A DNA stretch of 64,000 bases, taken from the NCBI GenBank assembly GCA_965203435.1, contig CBDBCU010000008.1, forward strand, positions 248,001 through 312,000, read 5' to 3'. The position numbers and the translations under genes are program-made. The notes under the pieces are model-generated. The model searched no databases, had not been told where the DNA came from, and saw only the letters and a program-made list of their open reading frames with translations. Shown piece after piece: positions 7,194 through 15,959 of this stretch (the first letter of the stretch is position 1; each line of letters starts with the position of its first letter). This DNA is from CBDBCU01 sp965203435 (GTDB taxonomy: Bacteria > Chloroflexota > Dehalococcoidia > Lucifugimonadales > UBA3495).

Positions 7194-9479
7194 ATGAATG
7201 TTGCGGCGGAAAGGGAATTGCTGGCCGGGCTGAACCCGGCCCAGACCGATGCGGTGCTGCATACCGAGGGGCCGCTGCTGCTGGTGGCCGGGCCGGGCAG
7301 CGGCAAAACCCGCGTCATCACCCACCGCATTGCCTACCTGACCCGCATAAACCAGGTCAGCCCCTACGCCATCGCCGCCGTTACCTTTACCAACAAGGCG
7401 GCCAAGGAAATGCGGGAACGCATTCAGGGCCTGGTCGGCGAAGGCGCGGCGGCGGCCATTTTCGCCGGCACCTTTCATTCCTTTTGCGCCCGGATGCTGC
7501 GCCGCTACGGCGACGGCGTCGGCCTGGAATCCAACTATACCATCTACGACGCCGACGACCAGTTCGCCTTTATCAAACAGGCGATGGAATTGGCCGAAGT
7601 CGATCCCAAACGCTACAATCCCCGGGCCGTCCAGTCCGCCATTTCCAAAGCCAAAAGCCTGTTGCAGGACTCGGTAGCCTTGACCCGCCAGGCGCAACTG
7701 GACGACAACTATTTTGCCGAAGTTTCGGCCCGGGTCTATCGCCACTATGAGGAAATGCTGGCCCGCAACAACGCCGTGGATTTTGACGATCTGTTGCTGC
7801 GGGCGGTGCAGCTGCTGCGGGAAAATGCCGATATTAAAGCGGAATATCAGGCCCGCTATCGCTACCTGATGGTGGATGAGTTTCAGGATACCAACATTGC
7901 CCAGTATCAGTTGACCCGGCTGCTGACCGGCCCCGACCAGAACCTGTGCGCGGTGGGCGATCCGGATCAGTCCATCTATTCCTGGCGCAATGCCGACCTG
8001 CGGAACATTATGAGTTTTCAGCGGGATTATCCGGACTGCCGCACTATCGCTCTGGAACAGAACTACCGCTCCACCCAAACCATCCTGCAAGCCGCCGGCA
8101 GCCTGATCGCCCACAACGATTGGCGGCTGCACAAGGATTTGACCACCGCCAATCCCGCCGGCCCGGAAGTGGTCATCCACGAAGCCTATACCCCGGAGGA
8201 GGAAGCGGCCTTTGTAATCGGGCAAATCAGCGACTTGCAACGGCGGCAGCGCATTCCCGCCGGCCATTGCGCCGTAATGTACCGGGTCAATGCCCAATCC
8301 CGGGCTCTCGAGGAAGCCTGTTTGCGGCAGGGAATGAAATACCGCATTATCGGCGGCATCCGCTTTTACCAGCGGCGGGAAATCAAAGACCTGCTGGCTT
8401 ACCTTTACATCCTGCACAACCCGGCCGACGAGGTGAACCTGGCTAGGGCGGTAAGTACGCCGCCGCGGGGCCTGGGCAGCAAGTCCATGCAGGATTTAAG
8501 CCGCTGGGCGGCCGGCCGGGATCTATCCCTCTTTGACGCTTTCCGGGTCTTGGCGCAAAGCCGGGCCGCCGGCCAATCCTGCCCGGCCCCGCTGGCTTCC
8601 CGGGCCTATACCGCCGCCGGCCGGTTCGGCGAGCTGCTGCTGCGTCTGTCCGCCCTGAAAGACCAGCTGCCCCCGGACGAATTGGTCAAGATGACTTTGG
8701 ACGAATCGGGATTAGCCGACCACATCCGGCGCACCGACGATAATCCCGAGGAACGCTTGGAAAACCTGCGGGAGTTCATTGCTCTGGCCGCCGAATATAA
8801 TACCGCCGCCCCGGCCGAGGGCTTGGCCGCCCTGCTGGAACGGGTTTCCCTGATTTCCGATGCGGACAGCTACGAGGAATCCGAGGACACCCTTACCTTG
8901 ATAACCCTGCATCAGGCCAAGGGTCTGGAGTTTCCGGCGGTGTTCATCGTGGGGATGGAGGAGGGTTTGCTGCCGCACAGCCGGGCGATGGACAGCAATG
9001 CGGACATGGAGGAGGAACGGCGGCTCTGCTATGTGGGCATTACCCGGGCCAAGGAGCGGTTGTATCTGCTGCGCTCTTTCCGCCGCGCTTTGTACGGCAG
9101 CAGCGGCCCTACTATACGCTCCCGCTTTCTCGAGGAAATCCCGGAGGAACTGACGGCTTACGCCCGGACGCCGGGCCGGGTCAGCGCCGCCGCCAACGCC
9201 GGCCATCCCGCCGGCCGTCCCTCCCGTCCGGCGGAATCCAATCCTTTGACCGAATGGCAGCGCCGCCCGGCGGCGGCCGCCGCGGCTCCGGCCGCGCCGC
9301 CCAAGCCCTCCTATATCCCGGAAATCGGCGACCGGGTGCGGCACAGCAAGTTCGGCGAAGGCACGGTAATGGCCTGCGCTGAATGGGGCAACGACTACGA
9401 AACGGCGGTATTGTTTGAGGGCGGCGACCTGCGCCGCCTGCTGCTGAGCTACGCCCGCCTGGAAAAGGTGGCGGAGTAG
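7194..9479 (+). CDS. pcrA: ATP-dependent DNA helicase, UvrD/PcrA family
   Basis: A 761-aa superfamily 1A 3'-5' helicase of normal family length. Helicase motifs in order: Q-motif LNPAQTDAVLHTEG, Walker A AGPGSGKTRV (residues ~28-37), Ia TFTNKAAKEM, II VDEFQDTN, III AVGDPDQSIYSWRNAD, IV EQNYRSTQTIL, V TLHQAKGLEFPAVFIVGMEEG, VI YVGITRAKERLYL. The C-terminal GDRVRHSKFGEGTVMA and the following strands form the Tudor-like domain typical of PcrA, which contacts RNA polymerase. Expected roles are nucleotide-excision repair, resolving transcription-replication conflicts and displacing RecA. It stands alone with its own promoter. Confidence 0.95.
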   Translation: MNVAAERELLAGLNPAQTDAVLHTEGPLLLVAGPGSGKTRVITHRIAYLTRINQVSPYAIAAVTFTNKAAKEMRERIQGLVGEGAAAAIFAGTFHSFCARMLRRYGDGVGLESNYTIYDADDQFAFIKQAMELAEVDPKRYNPRAVQSAISKAKSLLQDSVALTRQAQLDDNYFAEVSARVYRHYEEMLARNNAVDFDDLLLRAVQLLRENADIKAEYQARYRYLMVDEFQDTNIAQYQLTRLLTGPDQNLCAVGDPDQSIYSWRNADLRNIMSFQRDYPDCRTIALEQNYRSTQTILQAAGSLIAHNDWRLHKDLTTANPAGPEVVIHEAYTPEEEAAFVIGQISDLQRRQRIPAGHCAVMYRVNAQSRALEEACLRQGMKYRIIGGIRFYQRREIKDLLAYLYILHNPADEVNLARAVSTPPRGLGSKSMQDLSRWAAGRDLSLFDAFRVLAQSRAAGQSCPAPLASRAYTAAGRFGELLLRLSALKDQLPPDELVKMTLDESGLADHIRRTDDNPEERLENLREFIALAAEYNTAAPAEGLAALLERVSLISDADSYEESEDTLTLITLHQAKGLEFPAVFIVGMEEGLLPHSRAMDSNADMEEERRLCYVGITRAKERLYLLRSFRRALYGSSGPTIRSRFLEEIPEELTAYARTPGRVSAAANAGHPAGRPSRPAESNPLTEWQRRPAAAAAAPAAPPKPSYIPEIGDRVRHSKFGEGTVMACAEWGNDYETAVLFEGGDLRRLLLSYARLEKVAE

Positions 9480-9539
9480 GGATAGGGGTTTTCGGGGAAT
9501 TCCGGCCGGGCAAGGGCATATACCGGACAACCGGCCTAC

Positions 9540-9683
9540 CGTTATTCCCGCCGCTCGCTACCGTCATTCCCGCCGCTCACTACCGTCATTCCCGCGTAAG
9601 CGGGAATCCAGAACGGTAATGCCTTATGATGCCGCATCCTCGACAAGCAACCGCGGGATTCCCGCTTACGCGGGAATGACGGT
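9540..9683. repeat. REP-type inverted repeat with two extra truncated arms
   Basis: A full palindrome at 9582-9683 (ACCGTCATTCCCGCG... to ...TGACGGT) is preceded by two abortive copies of the left arm (from 9540 and 9559), each followed by CGCTC. It occupies the first part of the 385-bp gap 9480-9864. Confidence 0.85.
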
Positions 9684-9787
9684 AAAAGTACGGGAAGGAC
9701 GGTAGTAGGGGGGCGGGAAAGACGGTGTAGGCCGCGGTCGGGAAGGACGGTTTCTATAGGCAATTGCCTTTAGAATTCCAGCCGCTT

Positions 9788-9833
9788 TTAGTGACGCCCG
9801 GCCGCTTGCCAGTATAGGAAAACCGCATATAAT
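9788..9833 (+). promoter_or_regulatory. promoter of the methyltransferase gene with upstream TTAGTGACGCC element
   Basis: TTAGTGACGCC at 9788-9798, TTGCCA at 9806-9811, a 16-bp spacer and TATAAT at 9828-9833. The element recurs at the same distance upstream of the promoters at 37464, 39977 and 46704. Confidence 0.6.
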
Positions 9834-9864
9834 TTCCCTCAACTTAGGGCGTAGAGGTTTCCCG

Positions 9865-12855
9865 ATGCCTTTAGAGGAACCGCAACTGAACGGGCGCATT
9901 GCCAGCGTTATCCGCCCGATGACTAAAGGGCTGGATTGGACGGTGCAGGAGGAACTGTGGAATGCCCTGCGCGGCCCCAAGCGCAAGCCGGACATCCTGA
10001 TTACCCGGGCCGCCGGGCCGCCCATCATCCTGGAGAACGAATATACCCCGGCGGATACCCTGGTTGACGACTGCGAACGGGTAATGGGCCGGGAATTGGA
10101 GCCGGCGGTAGCCGGCAGCACGGGCCGCGTCAGTACCGTGATTGCCATTCGTTCCCCGGAGGCCCTGCATAACTGCGCCGATGGCGACCAGGCCCAGGCT
10201 ATGCTGGAAAGGGGGGCCGCCCTGGACTATGCCGTCTATCAGGGCAATATGTTCACCCGCTTTCCCGAATCGGGGTTCCTCACCGGCTCCGTCCGGGAAA
10301 TGGTGGACTTTATCAAGCCGGCCGCCGAGGCCCGGGATCTGATTAAAAAGGCCGCGACCGCCCTGCGCGAAGGCGCCGAGGACGCGGCTTCCTTGATTAT
10401 GGTTTCCTGCCGCCCGGTATCGGGCCTGGCTATCGGGCAGCAGCTGCGGCAGCCCTATCCCCTGGCCGACGACCGGGATTCTCCGGAAGTAGCCCAGCAG
10501 AAGTACCGCCAGCGCACTCAGACCACCCGGATGGCGGCGGCCATTATGATTGACGCTATGGCCTATCAGCAGAACCTGGCCGGCCATCGCGGCATCAAAG
10601 GCATTAGCCAAATCCGGGAGGAATCCGGGCTGAACCAGAGTACGGTTATTGAGCAGTGGAACTACATCCTGTCCATCAACTACTGGCCTATCTTTTACAT
10701 TGCCAAACGCCTGCTGCTGCCGCTGACCCCCTATCCGGCGGTGCAGATTCTGGAACGGATGTCCCAAGCCGCCGAAAACATTCAGGAAGCGGTGCGCACC
10801 CACGATATAGCCGGGGAGGTCTTTCAGCAGCTGATTACCGACCGGCAAACCCTGGCTACCTACTATACCCGGCCCGAATCCACTACCCTGGCCGCCGGTC
10901 TGGCCGTGCCGGAAAATCTTGATTGGGCCGACCCGGAAACCCTGAAAAACTATCAGATTGCCGATTATGCCTGTGGCACCGGCGGGCTGGTTCTGGCCGC
11001 CTATCAGCGGGCCCGGGAACTGCATCGCAGTTACGGCGGCGATCCCGACGCCGTCCATTCCTGGATGATGGAAAATGCCTTGACCGCCTGCGATATTATG
11101 CCGGCCGGCGTCCACCTGGCGGCGTCTCTGCTGTCCTCGGTAGCCCCCCGGGAGCATTACGAAAAGACCCGCAGCGTCCTGTACGGCTACGGCGGGACGG
11201 GCAATGTGGACGAAAAGGGCAATCCGGAAGTGAACATCGGTTCCCTGGAGCTGCTGGACTTGCAGGAAACCCGCAAGCAGGCGGTACTGCCCCTGTCGGA
11301 GCAGATGGCCATGGGTGGCAACGGCGAGCAGAGCGTGATCGAAGTGGATATGTCGCCGTTGAGCCAGGATCTGGTGATTATGAACCCGCCCTTTACCACG
11401 CCGACCAATATCGCGCCCTTTACTGAGGCGGCCGCGGCCGCCGGGATAGAGCCGGTTGTCCAGCCTTTCAATCCGGCCTTTGCCGCTTTCCAGACCACGC
11501 CGGCCGAGCAGAAAGCCATGAGCGACCGCACCAAGCAGTTGGGGCGCAACACCATCGGCGATGGCTACGCCGGCTTGGGAACTTATTTCACCGCCATTGC
11601 CCACAATATGGTCAAGCCCAACGGCCATATTGCCCTGATTTTGCCTATATCCGCCCTGCTCGGCGGCAGCTATGACGGCCGGACGGCCCGCAGTTGGCAG
11701 AAACTGCGGCAGTTGCTGGCCGAGGGCTACAACGACCTGATCCTGCTGACCATTGCCCAGGCGGAAAACCGGGCGGCGGCCTTTTCCGCCGACACCGACA
11801 TTGCCGAGGTTATGGTGATTGCCCGGCGATTGGCGGCGGCAGAGCAGCCGGCGCGGCGGGCCGTTTTCGTCAACCTGAAAGCCCGGCCGCGCAACAAACT
11901 GGAAGCCCAGGAAACGGCCCGGGCCCTCCGCCTAGCCCTGCCTCGGCTGACCGCAACGGATACCGATACCGCTATCACCGTCGGCCGTACCGAAATTGGC
12001 ACAGCGCGGCTGGAGGGCATCAATCCTCTTGAGAAATGGACTACCGCCCGCCTGGCCAACATTGGCCTGGCGCGGACCGCCCGGGCTCTGGCCCGGGGCA
12101 ATTTGTACCTGCCGCAGCGCATTGAGCCGGTAGCCGTGCCGATAACCCGGATGGGGCAAATCGGCCGGGTGGGGCCGGTACACCGGGCCATCCTGAACGC
12201 TTTCGAGCGCAAAGCCGGAGCCAACAGCGGGACTGAATATCCGATGCTCTGGAATCAGAACAGCCGGACGCAGGTCCGGATGGCTACCGAAGCGGACAGC
12301 GCCGGCGGTATCCGGGCGGGCAAAGCGGCGGATTCGGCCAGGATCTGGGCCCAGGCCAGCCATCTGCATATCAATATGGATTTCCGGTTCAATGCCAATC
12401 CGACCGCGGCCGCTTTTACCGAACGGATAACCGCCGGCGGCCGGGCCTGGCCCAATGTGCAAATGGATACGCTGGAGCAGGAAAAGGCTACCTGCGTATG
12501 GCTGAATGGGACTCTGGGGATGATTAGCTACTGGCTGGAAAGCAATCGCACTACCGGGGGCCGCGGCACTACCACGGTAACGGCTATTCCCAACATCCCG
12601 ACCCTGGATTTGCGGCGGTTGACGGCGGCGCAATTGGCGGCCGCCGCACAAATCTACGATGACCTGAGCCGGGAGGCAATGCTGCCGGCCAACGAAGCCT
12701 ACCGGGACCCGGTACGGCAGGAACTGGATCGCCGCCTGCTGGTTGAGGTGTTGGGCCTGGATGAAACCGCCATAGAGCAGTTGGCAATCCTGCGAAATCA
12801 GTGGTGTATGGAACCGACGGTAGCCGGTACCAAATCCACCGGTTTAGCCGAATAG
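9865..12855 (+). CDS. large N6-adenine DNA methyltransferase (type I/IIG-like), 996 aa
   Basis: The SAM-binding motif DYACGTGGLVLAA is at residues 367-379 and the catalytic motif NPPFTTPTN starts at residue 507. This is the layout of HsdM-like gamma-class N6-adenine methyltransferases. Residues 1-160 carry PDILITR (D43) followed by ILENEY (E57, E59), resembling a PD-(D/E)xK nuclease core with the Lys replaced. A middle helical region (160-340) precedes the methylase. The C-terminal ~350 residues could hold target recognition. No separate HsdS or HsdR is adjacent, so it may be a lone methyltransferase, a type IIG-like fused enzyme or a phage-defence component. The methylase call is secure; the nuclease is tentative. 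Confidence 0.8.
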   Translation: MPLEEPQLNGRIASVIRPMTKGLDWTVQEELWNALRGPKRKPDILITRAAGPPIILENEYTPADTLVDDCERVMGRELEPAVAGSTGRVSTVIAIRSPEALHNCADGDQAQAMLERGAALDYAVYQGNMFTRFPESGFLTGSVREMVDFIKPAAEARDLIKKAATALREGAEDAASLIMVSCRPVSGLAIGQQLRQPYPLADDRDSPEVAQQKYRQRTQTTRMAAAIMIDAMAYQQNLAGHRGIKGISQIREESGLNQSTVIEQWNYILSINYWPIFYIAKRLLLPLTPYPAVQILERMSQAAENIQEAVRTHDIAGEVFQQLITDRQTLATYYTRPESTTLAAGLAVPENLDWADPETLKNYQIADYACGTGGLVLAAYQRARELHRSYGGDPDAVHSWMMENALTACDIMPAGVHLAASLLSSVAPREHYEKTRSVLYGYGGTGNVDEKGNPEVNIGSLELLDLQETRKQAVLPLSEQMAMGGNGEQSVIEVDMSPLSQDLVIMNPPFTTPTNIAPFTEAAAAAGIEPVVQPFNPAFAAFQTTPAEQKAMSDRTKQLGRNTIGDGYAGLGTYFTAIAHNMVKPNGHIALILPISALLGGSYDGRTARSWQKLRQLLAEGYNDLILLTIAQAENRAAAFSADTDIAEVMVIARRLAAAEQPARRAVFVNLKARPRNKLEAQETARALRLALPRLTATDTDTAITVGRTEIGTARLEGINPLEKWTTARLANIGLARTARALARGNLYLPQRIEPVAVPITRMGQIGRVGPVHRAILNAFERKAGANSGTEYPMLWNQNSRTQVRMATEADSAGGIRAGKAADSARIWAQASHLHINMDFRFNANPTAAAFTERITAGGRAWPNVQMDTLEQEKATCVWLNGTLGMISYWLESNRTTGGRGTTTVTAIPNIPTLDLRRLTAAQLAAAAQIYDDLSREAMLPANEAYRDPVRQELDRRLLVEVLGLDETAIEQLAILRNQWCMEPTVAGTKSTGLAE

Positions 12856-12915
12856 CGGAATAACGGCGGCGGTTGGCCCGGCGGCGGCTTGGCGGATTTT
12901 TGCCGGGTTCTGCCG

Positions 12916-12997
12916 GCCGGCCGCCACTTGCCGGCGGAAGGGGCGGGAAAAGCCGGCCGCCATTCCGCTGTTAAAACCGCCGCCAAAGCGCTATACT
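12916..12997 (+). repeat. first copy of a duplicated promoter region
   Basis: About 80 bp ending in GCGCTATACT is almost identical to 13934-14013 upstream of the next gene. It carries the -10 box TATACT at 12992-12997, with TGTTAA about 17 bp upstream. The duplication shows that the two downstream genes share both promoter and C-terminal coding sequence. Confidence 0.8.
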
Positions 12998-13034
12998 TAA
13001 TGCACCGAAACTCTGAACTGAGGGGCAACCAGTT

Positions 13035-13883
13035 ATGACCACCACTATGTCTCCCGCCAATCGTCAAGCCTTTCTCCAGGCCCTCCGGGAAGATCAGGGT
13101 TTCCGGGAGGAAGCCCGCGCCCTGTTGCTGACCCAGGAGCTGTTGAAACTGCCGGAAAAGTTGGCCGCGCTGACCGAGCGGGTGGATCAGTTCATAATGG
13201 CTCAGGAAGCCATCAACGCCGAGCAGCGGGAATTCAATGCCGAGCAGCGGAAGTTCAACGCCGAGCAGCGGGAGTTCAACGCCGCGCAACGGGAATTCAA
13301 CCGGACGGTCGAAATCCGCTTGTCCCGACTGGAGGACCAAGTCGGCGCTCTGACCACCCAAGTCGCTAATTTGACCACCCAAGTCAGCAATCTGACCACC
13401 CAGGTAGGCAACCTGACTGGCCGGATCGACAACCTGACTACCCAGGTCGGCGACCTGCAAGGCAACGCGCTCGAGGCCCGGGTCGAACGTAGAATCCATT
13501 CCTTAATCTATCGCCGCTTGGAGTTCCGCGGCGCCCAAATCCTTATGAGTCGGAGCAACCCTCCGAATCAGTCCTTCCACAACTTCTTGCAGGACGCCGT
13601 CGACCAGAACCGTATCACCACCACTGATGTGGGGCAGCTGTTGTCTGCCGACCTGCTGCTGCGCGCCCGCTTGCCCGATTCTACCGAGCAAGTCCATGTG
13701 GCGGTGGAGGTTTCCCGCACCGTCGGCAATGACGACATTACCCGGGCCCGGGAACGGGCCGACCTGCTGGCCGCTGCGGCCGGCACTCAAGGCCGCGCCG
13801 TGGTCATCGGAACTATCATCCCGGAGCCGCAGCGGGAACGGGCCGCGGCTCTGGGCGTAGCCCTATTCCAAGAGGGGGATTAG
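13035..13883 (+). CDS. coiled-coil protein with DUF3782-like nuclease-fold C-terminal domain (282 aa)
   Basis: Residues ~55-95 hold a repeated heptad-like unit, INAEQREFNAEQRKFNAEQ. Residues ~100-148 hold a second repeat, LTTQVANLTTQVSNLTTQV, so most of the N-terminal half is coiled coil. The C-terminal ~130 residues contain SADLLLRARLP...HVAVEVSRTVGNDDITRARERADLLAAAAG. This matches the D...ExS...K/R core of DUF3782-type PD-(D/E)xK-like proteins common in Cyanobacteria and Chloroflexota. The usual catalytic Lys after E-x is Ser here, so activity is doubtful. The last ~80 residues are nearly identical to the gene at 14053. A third relative is at 40050. Confidence 0.75.
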   Translation: MTTTMSPANRQAFLQALREDQGFREEARALLLTQELLKLPEKLAALTERVDQFIMAQEAINAEQREFNAEQRKFNAEQREFNAAQREFNRTVEIRLSRLEDQVGALTTQVANLTTQVSNLTTQVGNLTGRIDNLTTQVGDLQGNALEARVERRIHSLIYRRLEFRGAQILMSRSNPPNQSFHNFLQDAVDQNRITTTDVGQLLSADLLLRARLPDSTEQVHVAVEVSRTVGNDDITRARERADLLAAAAGTQGRAVVIGTIIPEPQRERAAALGVALFQEGD

Positions 13884-13910
13884 CTGCCGGCCGGCAATCC
13901 GGCCGGCAGC
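13883..13910. terminator. GC-rich hairpin after the coiled-coil gene
   Basis: Perfect 10-bp stem GCTGCCGGCC / GGCCGGCAGC with an 8-nt loop, starting at the stop codon of the gene at 13035. There is no T-run, so it may be a weak or Rho-assisted terminator. Confidence 0.45.
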
Positions 13911-13933
13911 GGCGGCTTGGGCTGTCTATTTGT

Positions 13934-14013
13934 CCGGCCGCCGCTTCCCGGCGGAAGGGGCGGGAAAAGCCGCCGCCATTCCGCTGTAAAAACCGCCGCC
14001 AAAGCGCTATACT
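13934..14013 (+). repeat. second copy of the duplicated promoter region
   Basis: Near-identical to 12916-12997, with -10 TATACT at 14008-14013. It drives the gene at 14053. Confidence 0.8.
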
Positions 14014-14052
14014 CAATGGGCCACAACGCCAAACCGAGGAGGGCATAAAGGT

Positions 14053-14517
14053 ATGACTACCGCGGAAATCTGGGGCAGCGGTATGTATAATTTCTTACTG
14101 GAGCACCGGATTCAGGGCAAAATCTACAGCCTGCTCTACTGGCATTTGGGCTTGCCCGCGCACCAAACGCGAGTCATCATGAGCTTACGCGTCCAGGCGG
14201 ATGAAGCCCTGTGGGATTTGCTGTTGGCGGCGGCCGATGGCGGCGTCATTCCCAAGGATGGCGTCGGGGAAGTCCTGGCGGCCGATTTGTTGCTGCGCGC
14301 CCGCTTGCCCGATTCTACCGAGCAAGTCCATGTGGCGGTGGAGGTTTCCCGCACCGTCGGCAATGACGACATCACCCGGGCCCGGGAACGGGCCGACCTG
14401 CTGGCCGCCGCGGCCGGCACTCAAGGCCGCGCCGTGGTCATCGGAGCTATCATCCCGGAGCCGCAGCGGGAACGGGCCGCGGCTCTAGGCGTAGCCCTGT
14501 TCCAAGAGGAGGATTAG
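14053..14517 (+). CDS. short DUF3782-like nuclease-fold protein lacking the coiled coil (154 aa)
   Basis: The C-terminal ~80 residues (from VLAADLLLRARLPDSTEQVH to the end) match the gene at 13035 almost residue for residue, and the DNA is also near-identical. The first ~70 residues (MTTAEIWGSGMYNFLLEHRI and onward) are unrelated, and no coiled coil is present. It has its own promoter copy and GAGGAGG ahead of the ATG, so it is likely expressed. It could be a truncated paralogue, or a regulator that competes with the full-length protein. The core keeps D...EVSRT with no catalytic Lys. Confidence 0.65.
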   Translation: MTTAEIWGSGMYNFLLEHRIQGKIYSLLYWHLGLPAHQTRVIMSLRVQADEALWDLLLAAADGGVIPKDGVGEVLAADLLLRARLPDSTEQVHVAVEVSRTVGNDDITRARERADLLAAAAGTQGRAVVIGAIIPEPQRERAAALGVALFQEED

Positions 14518-14715
14518 CCACCGGCCGGCAATCCGGCCGGTTGCGGCGGCTTGGGCTATCCATTTGTCCGGCCGCCGGTTGCGGCGGCCTTGAGCAATCC
14601 CTTGTCTAACCGCCGCTTTCAGCCCAATCGGAAAATCCCCGCAATGCAACCAACCCGAAACGGCGCTATAATGGCCTCAAACCCACTAATCATCCACCGC
14701 CCCCTAGGAGGAATC

Positions 14716-15816
14716 GTGACGATTGGCAGCCAGAACTTGCGGACGCCGGGGCCTACCCCCATCCCGGAGGATATTTACGCAGCGATGTCGGACCCGATGA
14801 TTGACCATCGGGGGCCGGAGTTTTTTGAGCTGATTACCGAGTGTACCGCGCGGCTGCGCCAGGTCTTTATGACCCAGAACGATGTCTTTATCCTGACCGC
14901 CTCGGGCACCGGCGGCCTGGAAGCCTCCATCGTCAACACCCTTTCCCCCGGCGACCAAGTCCTGGCGGTCAGCGCCGGCTCCTTTGGCGACCGCTACGCC
15001 GACGCCCTGGATGCCTACGAGGCCGCCGTGCAGCGGCTGACTTTCGAGTGGGGCGAACCCATCGACCCGGAAGCTGTCCGCCAGAGCCTGCGCGCCGCCC
15101 CGGCAATCAAAGCGGTAGCCGTTACCCATAACGAAACTTCCACCGGCGTTACCCACGACCTGGAAAGCATCGCCCGGATTGTCAAGGGCGAGTTCGGCAA
15201 GCTGCTGCTGGTGGACGCGGTGAGCAGCCTGGGCTGCCTGCCGCTGCCGGTGGACGGCTGGGATTGCGATGTGGTGGCTACCGGGTCGCAAAAGGGGTTT
15301 ATGATTCCCCCCGGCCTGGCCTTTATCAGTTTCAGCCCGACTGCCTGGGCGGCCCAGGAAACGGCGGCCTTGCCCCGGTTCTACTTTGACCTGGCCGAGG
15401 CCCGCAACTATCTGCAACGGGGACAAACCCCCTGGACGCCCAATGTGGCGGCGATGTTCGGCCTGCGGACGGCCCTGCGGAACATCTTTGCCGAGGGGCT
15501 GGAAAGCGTCTATGACCGCCACAGCAGCATCGGCCAGTTCACCCGGGACGGGGTGCGCGCCCTGGGCTTGGAACTGCTGTGCGCCGACGAATCCCGCGCC
15601 TCCAACACCGTAACCGCTGTTAAAATGCCGGCCCGCATTGACGGCGGCAAATTGATGTCCACTATGCGTACCGAGGAAAATGTGGTGCTGGCCGGCGGGC
15701 AGGGCAAGCTGGCCGGGCAGATTTTCCGCATCGGACACTTGGGCTATGTCAGCGAGGACGACATTCAGGAAGTGCTGGACGCCTTGCAGCGCACTTTGCC
15801 CAAAGTCGGTTTCTAA
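14716..15816 (+). CDS. class V PLP aminotransferase (alanine/serine-glyoxylate type)
   Basis: 366 aa from a GTG at 14716, chosen because AGGAGG lies just upstream and because the family starts shortly before the LRTPGPTPIPEDI motif. Fold-type I features: TASGTGGLEASIVNTLSPGD near the cofactor phosphate, VTHNETSTGVTHDLE, LLVDAVSSLGCLPL with the Asp that binds the pyridine N, and ATGSQKGFMIPPGL with the Schiff-base lysine. The C-terminal RIGHLGYVSEDDI is typical of serine-pyruvate/alanine-glyoxylate aminotransferases. It probably interconverts glyoxylate/pyruvate and serine/alanine/glycine. A TATAAT at 14667-14672 may be its -10 box. Confidence 0.9.
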   Translation: MTIGSQNLRTPGPTPIPEDIYAAMSDPMIDHRGPEFFELITECTARLRQVFMTQNDVFILTASGTGGLEASIVNTLSPGDQVLAVSAGSFGDRYADALDAYEAAVQRLTFEWGEPIDPEAVRQSLRAAPAIKAVAVTHNETSTGVTHDLESIARIVKGEFGKLLLVDAVSSLGCLPLPVDGWDCDVVATGSQKGFMIPPGLAFISFSPTAWAAQETAALPRFYFDLAEARNYLQRGQTPWTPNVAAMFGLRTALRNIFAEGLESVYDRHSSIGQFTRDGVRALGLELLCADESRASNTVTAVKMPARIDGGKLMSTMRTEENVVLAGGQGKLAGQIFRIGHLGYVSEDDIQEVLDALQRTLPKVGF

Positions 15817-15840
15817 CCGGGCCGCCGGCAAGCCCAATTA

Positions 15841-15950
15841 ACATGGATAGACAGGATAGACAGGATTTTTATATCTGCTGGAAACGGTTATTGACCGCCA
15901 GTACCGTTCTAATCAGATACAAAAATCCTGTCTATCCTGTCTATCCATGT
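15841..15950. repeat. 110-bp inverted repeat (ACATGGATAGACAGGAT family), complete copy
   Basis: Arms ACATGGATAGACAGGATAGA and complement flank a centre containing GGTTATTGACC and TACCGTTCT. It sits between two convergent genes and may act as a bidirectional terminator. Other complete copies are at 37861-37980 and 54353-54475; halves are at 3641 and 26974. Confidence 0.9.
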
Positions 15951-15959
15951 CAATTATAC

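Noticed and set aside
13883..13910. Full intrinsic terminator
   Set aside because: The hairpin is strong, but no U-tract follows and transcription may continue to the duplicated promoter. It was kept only as a low-confidence terminator.
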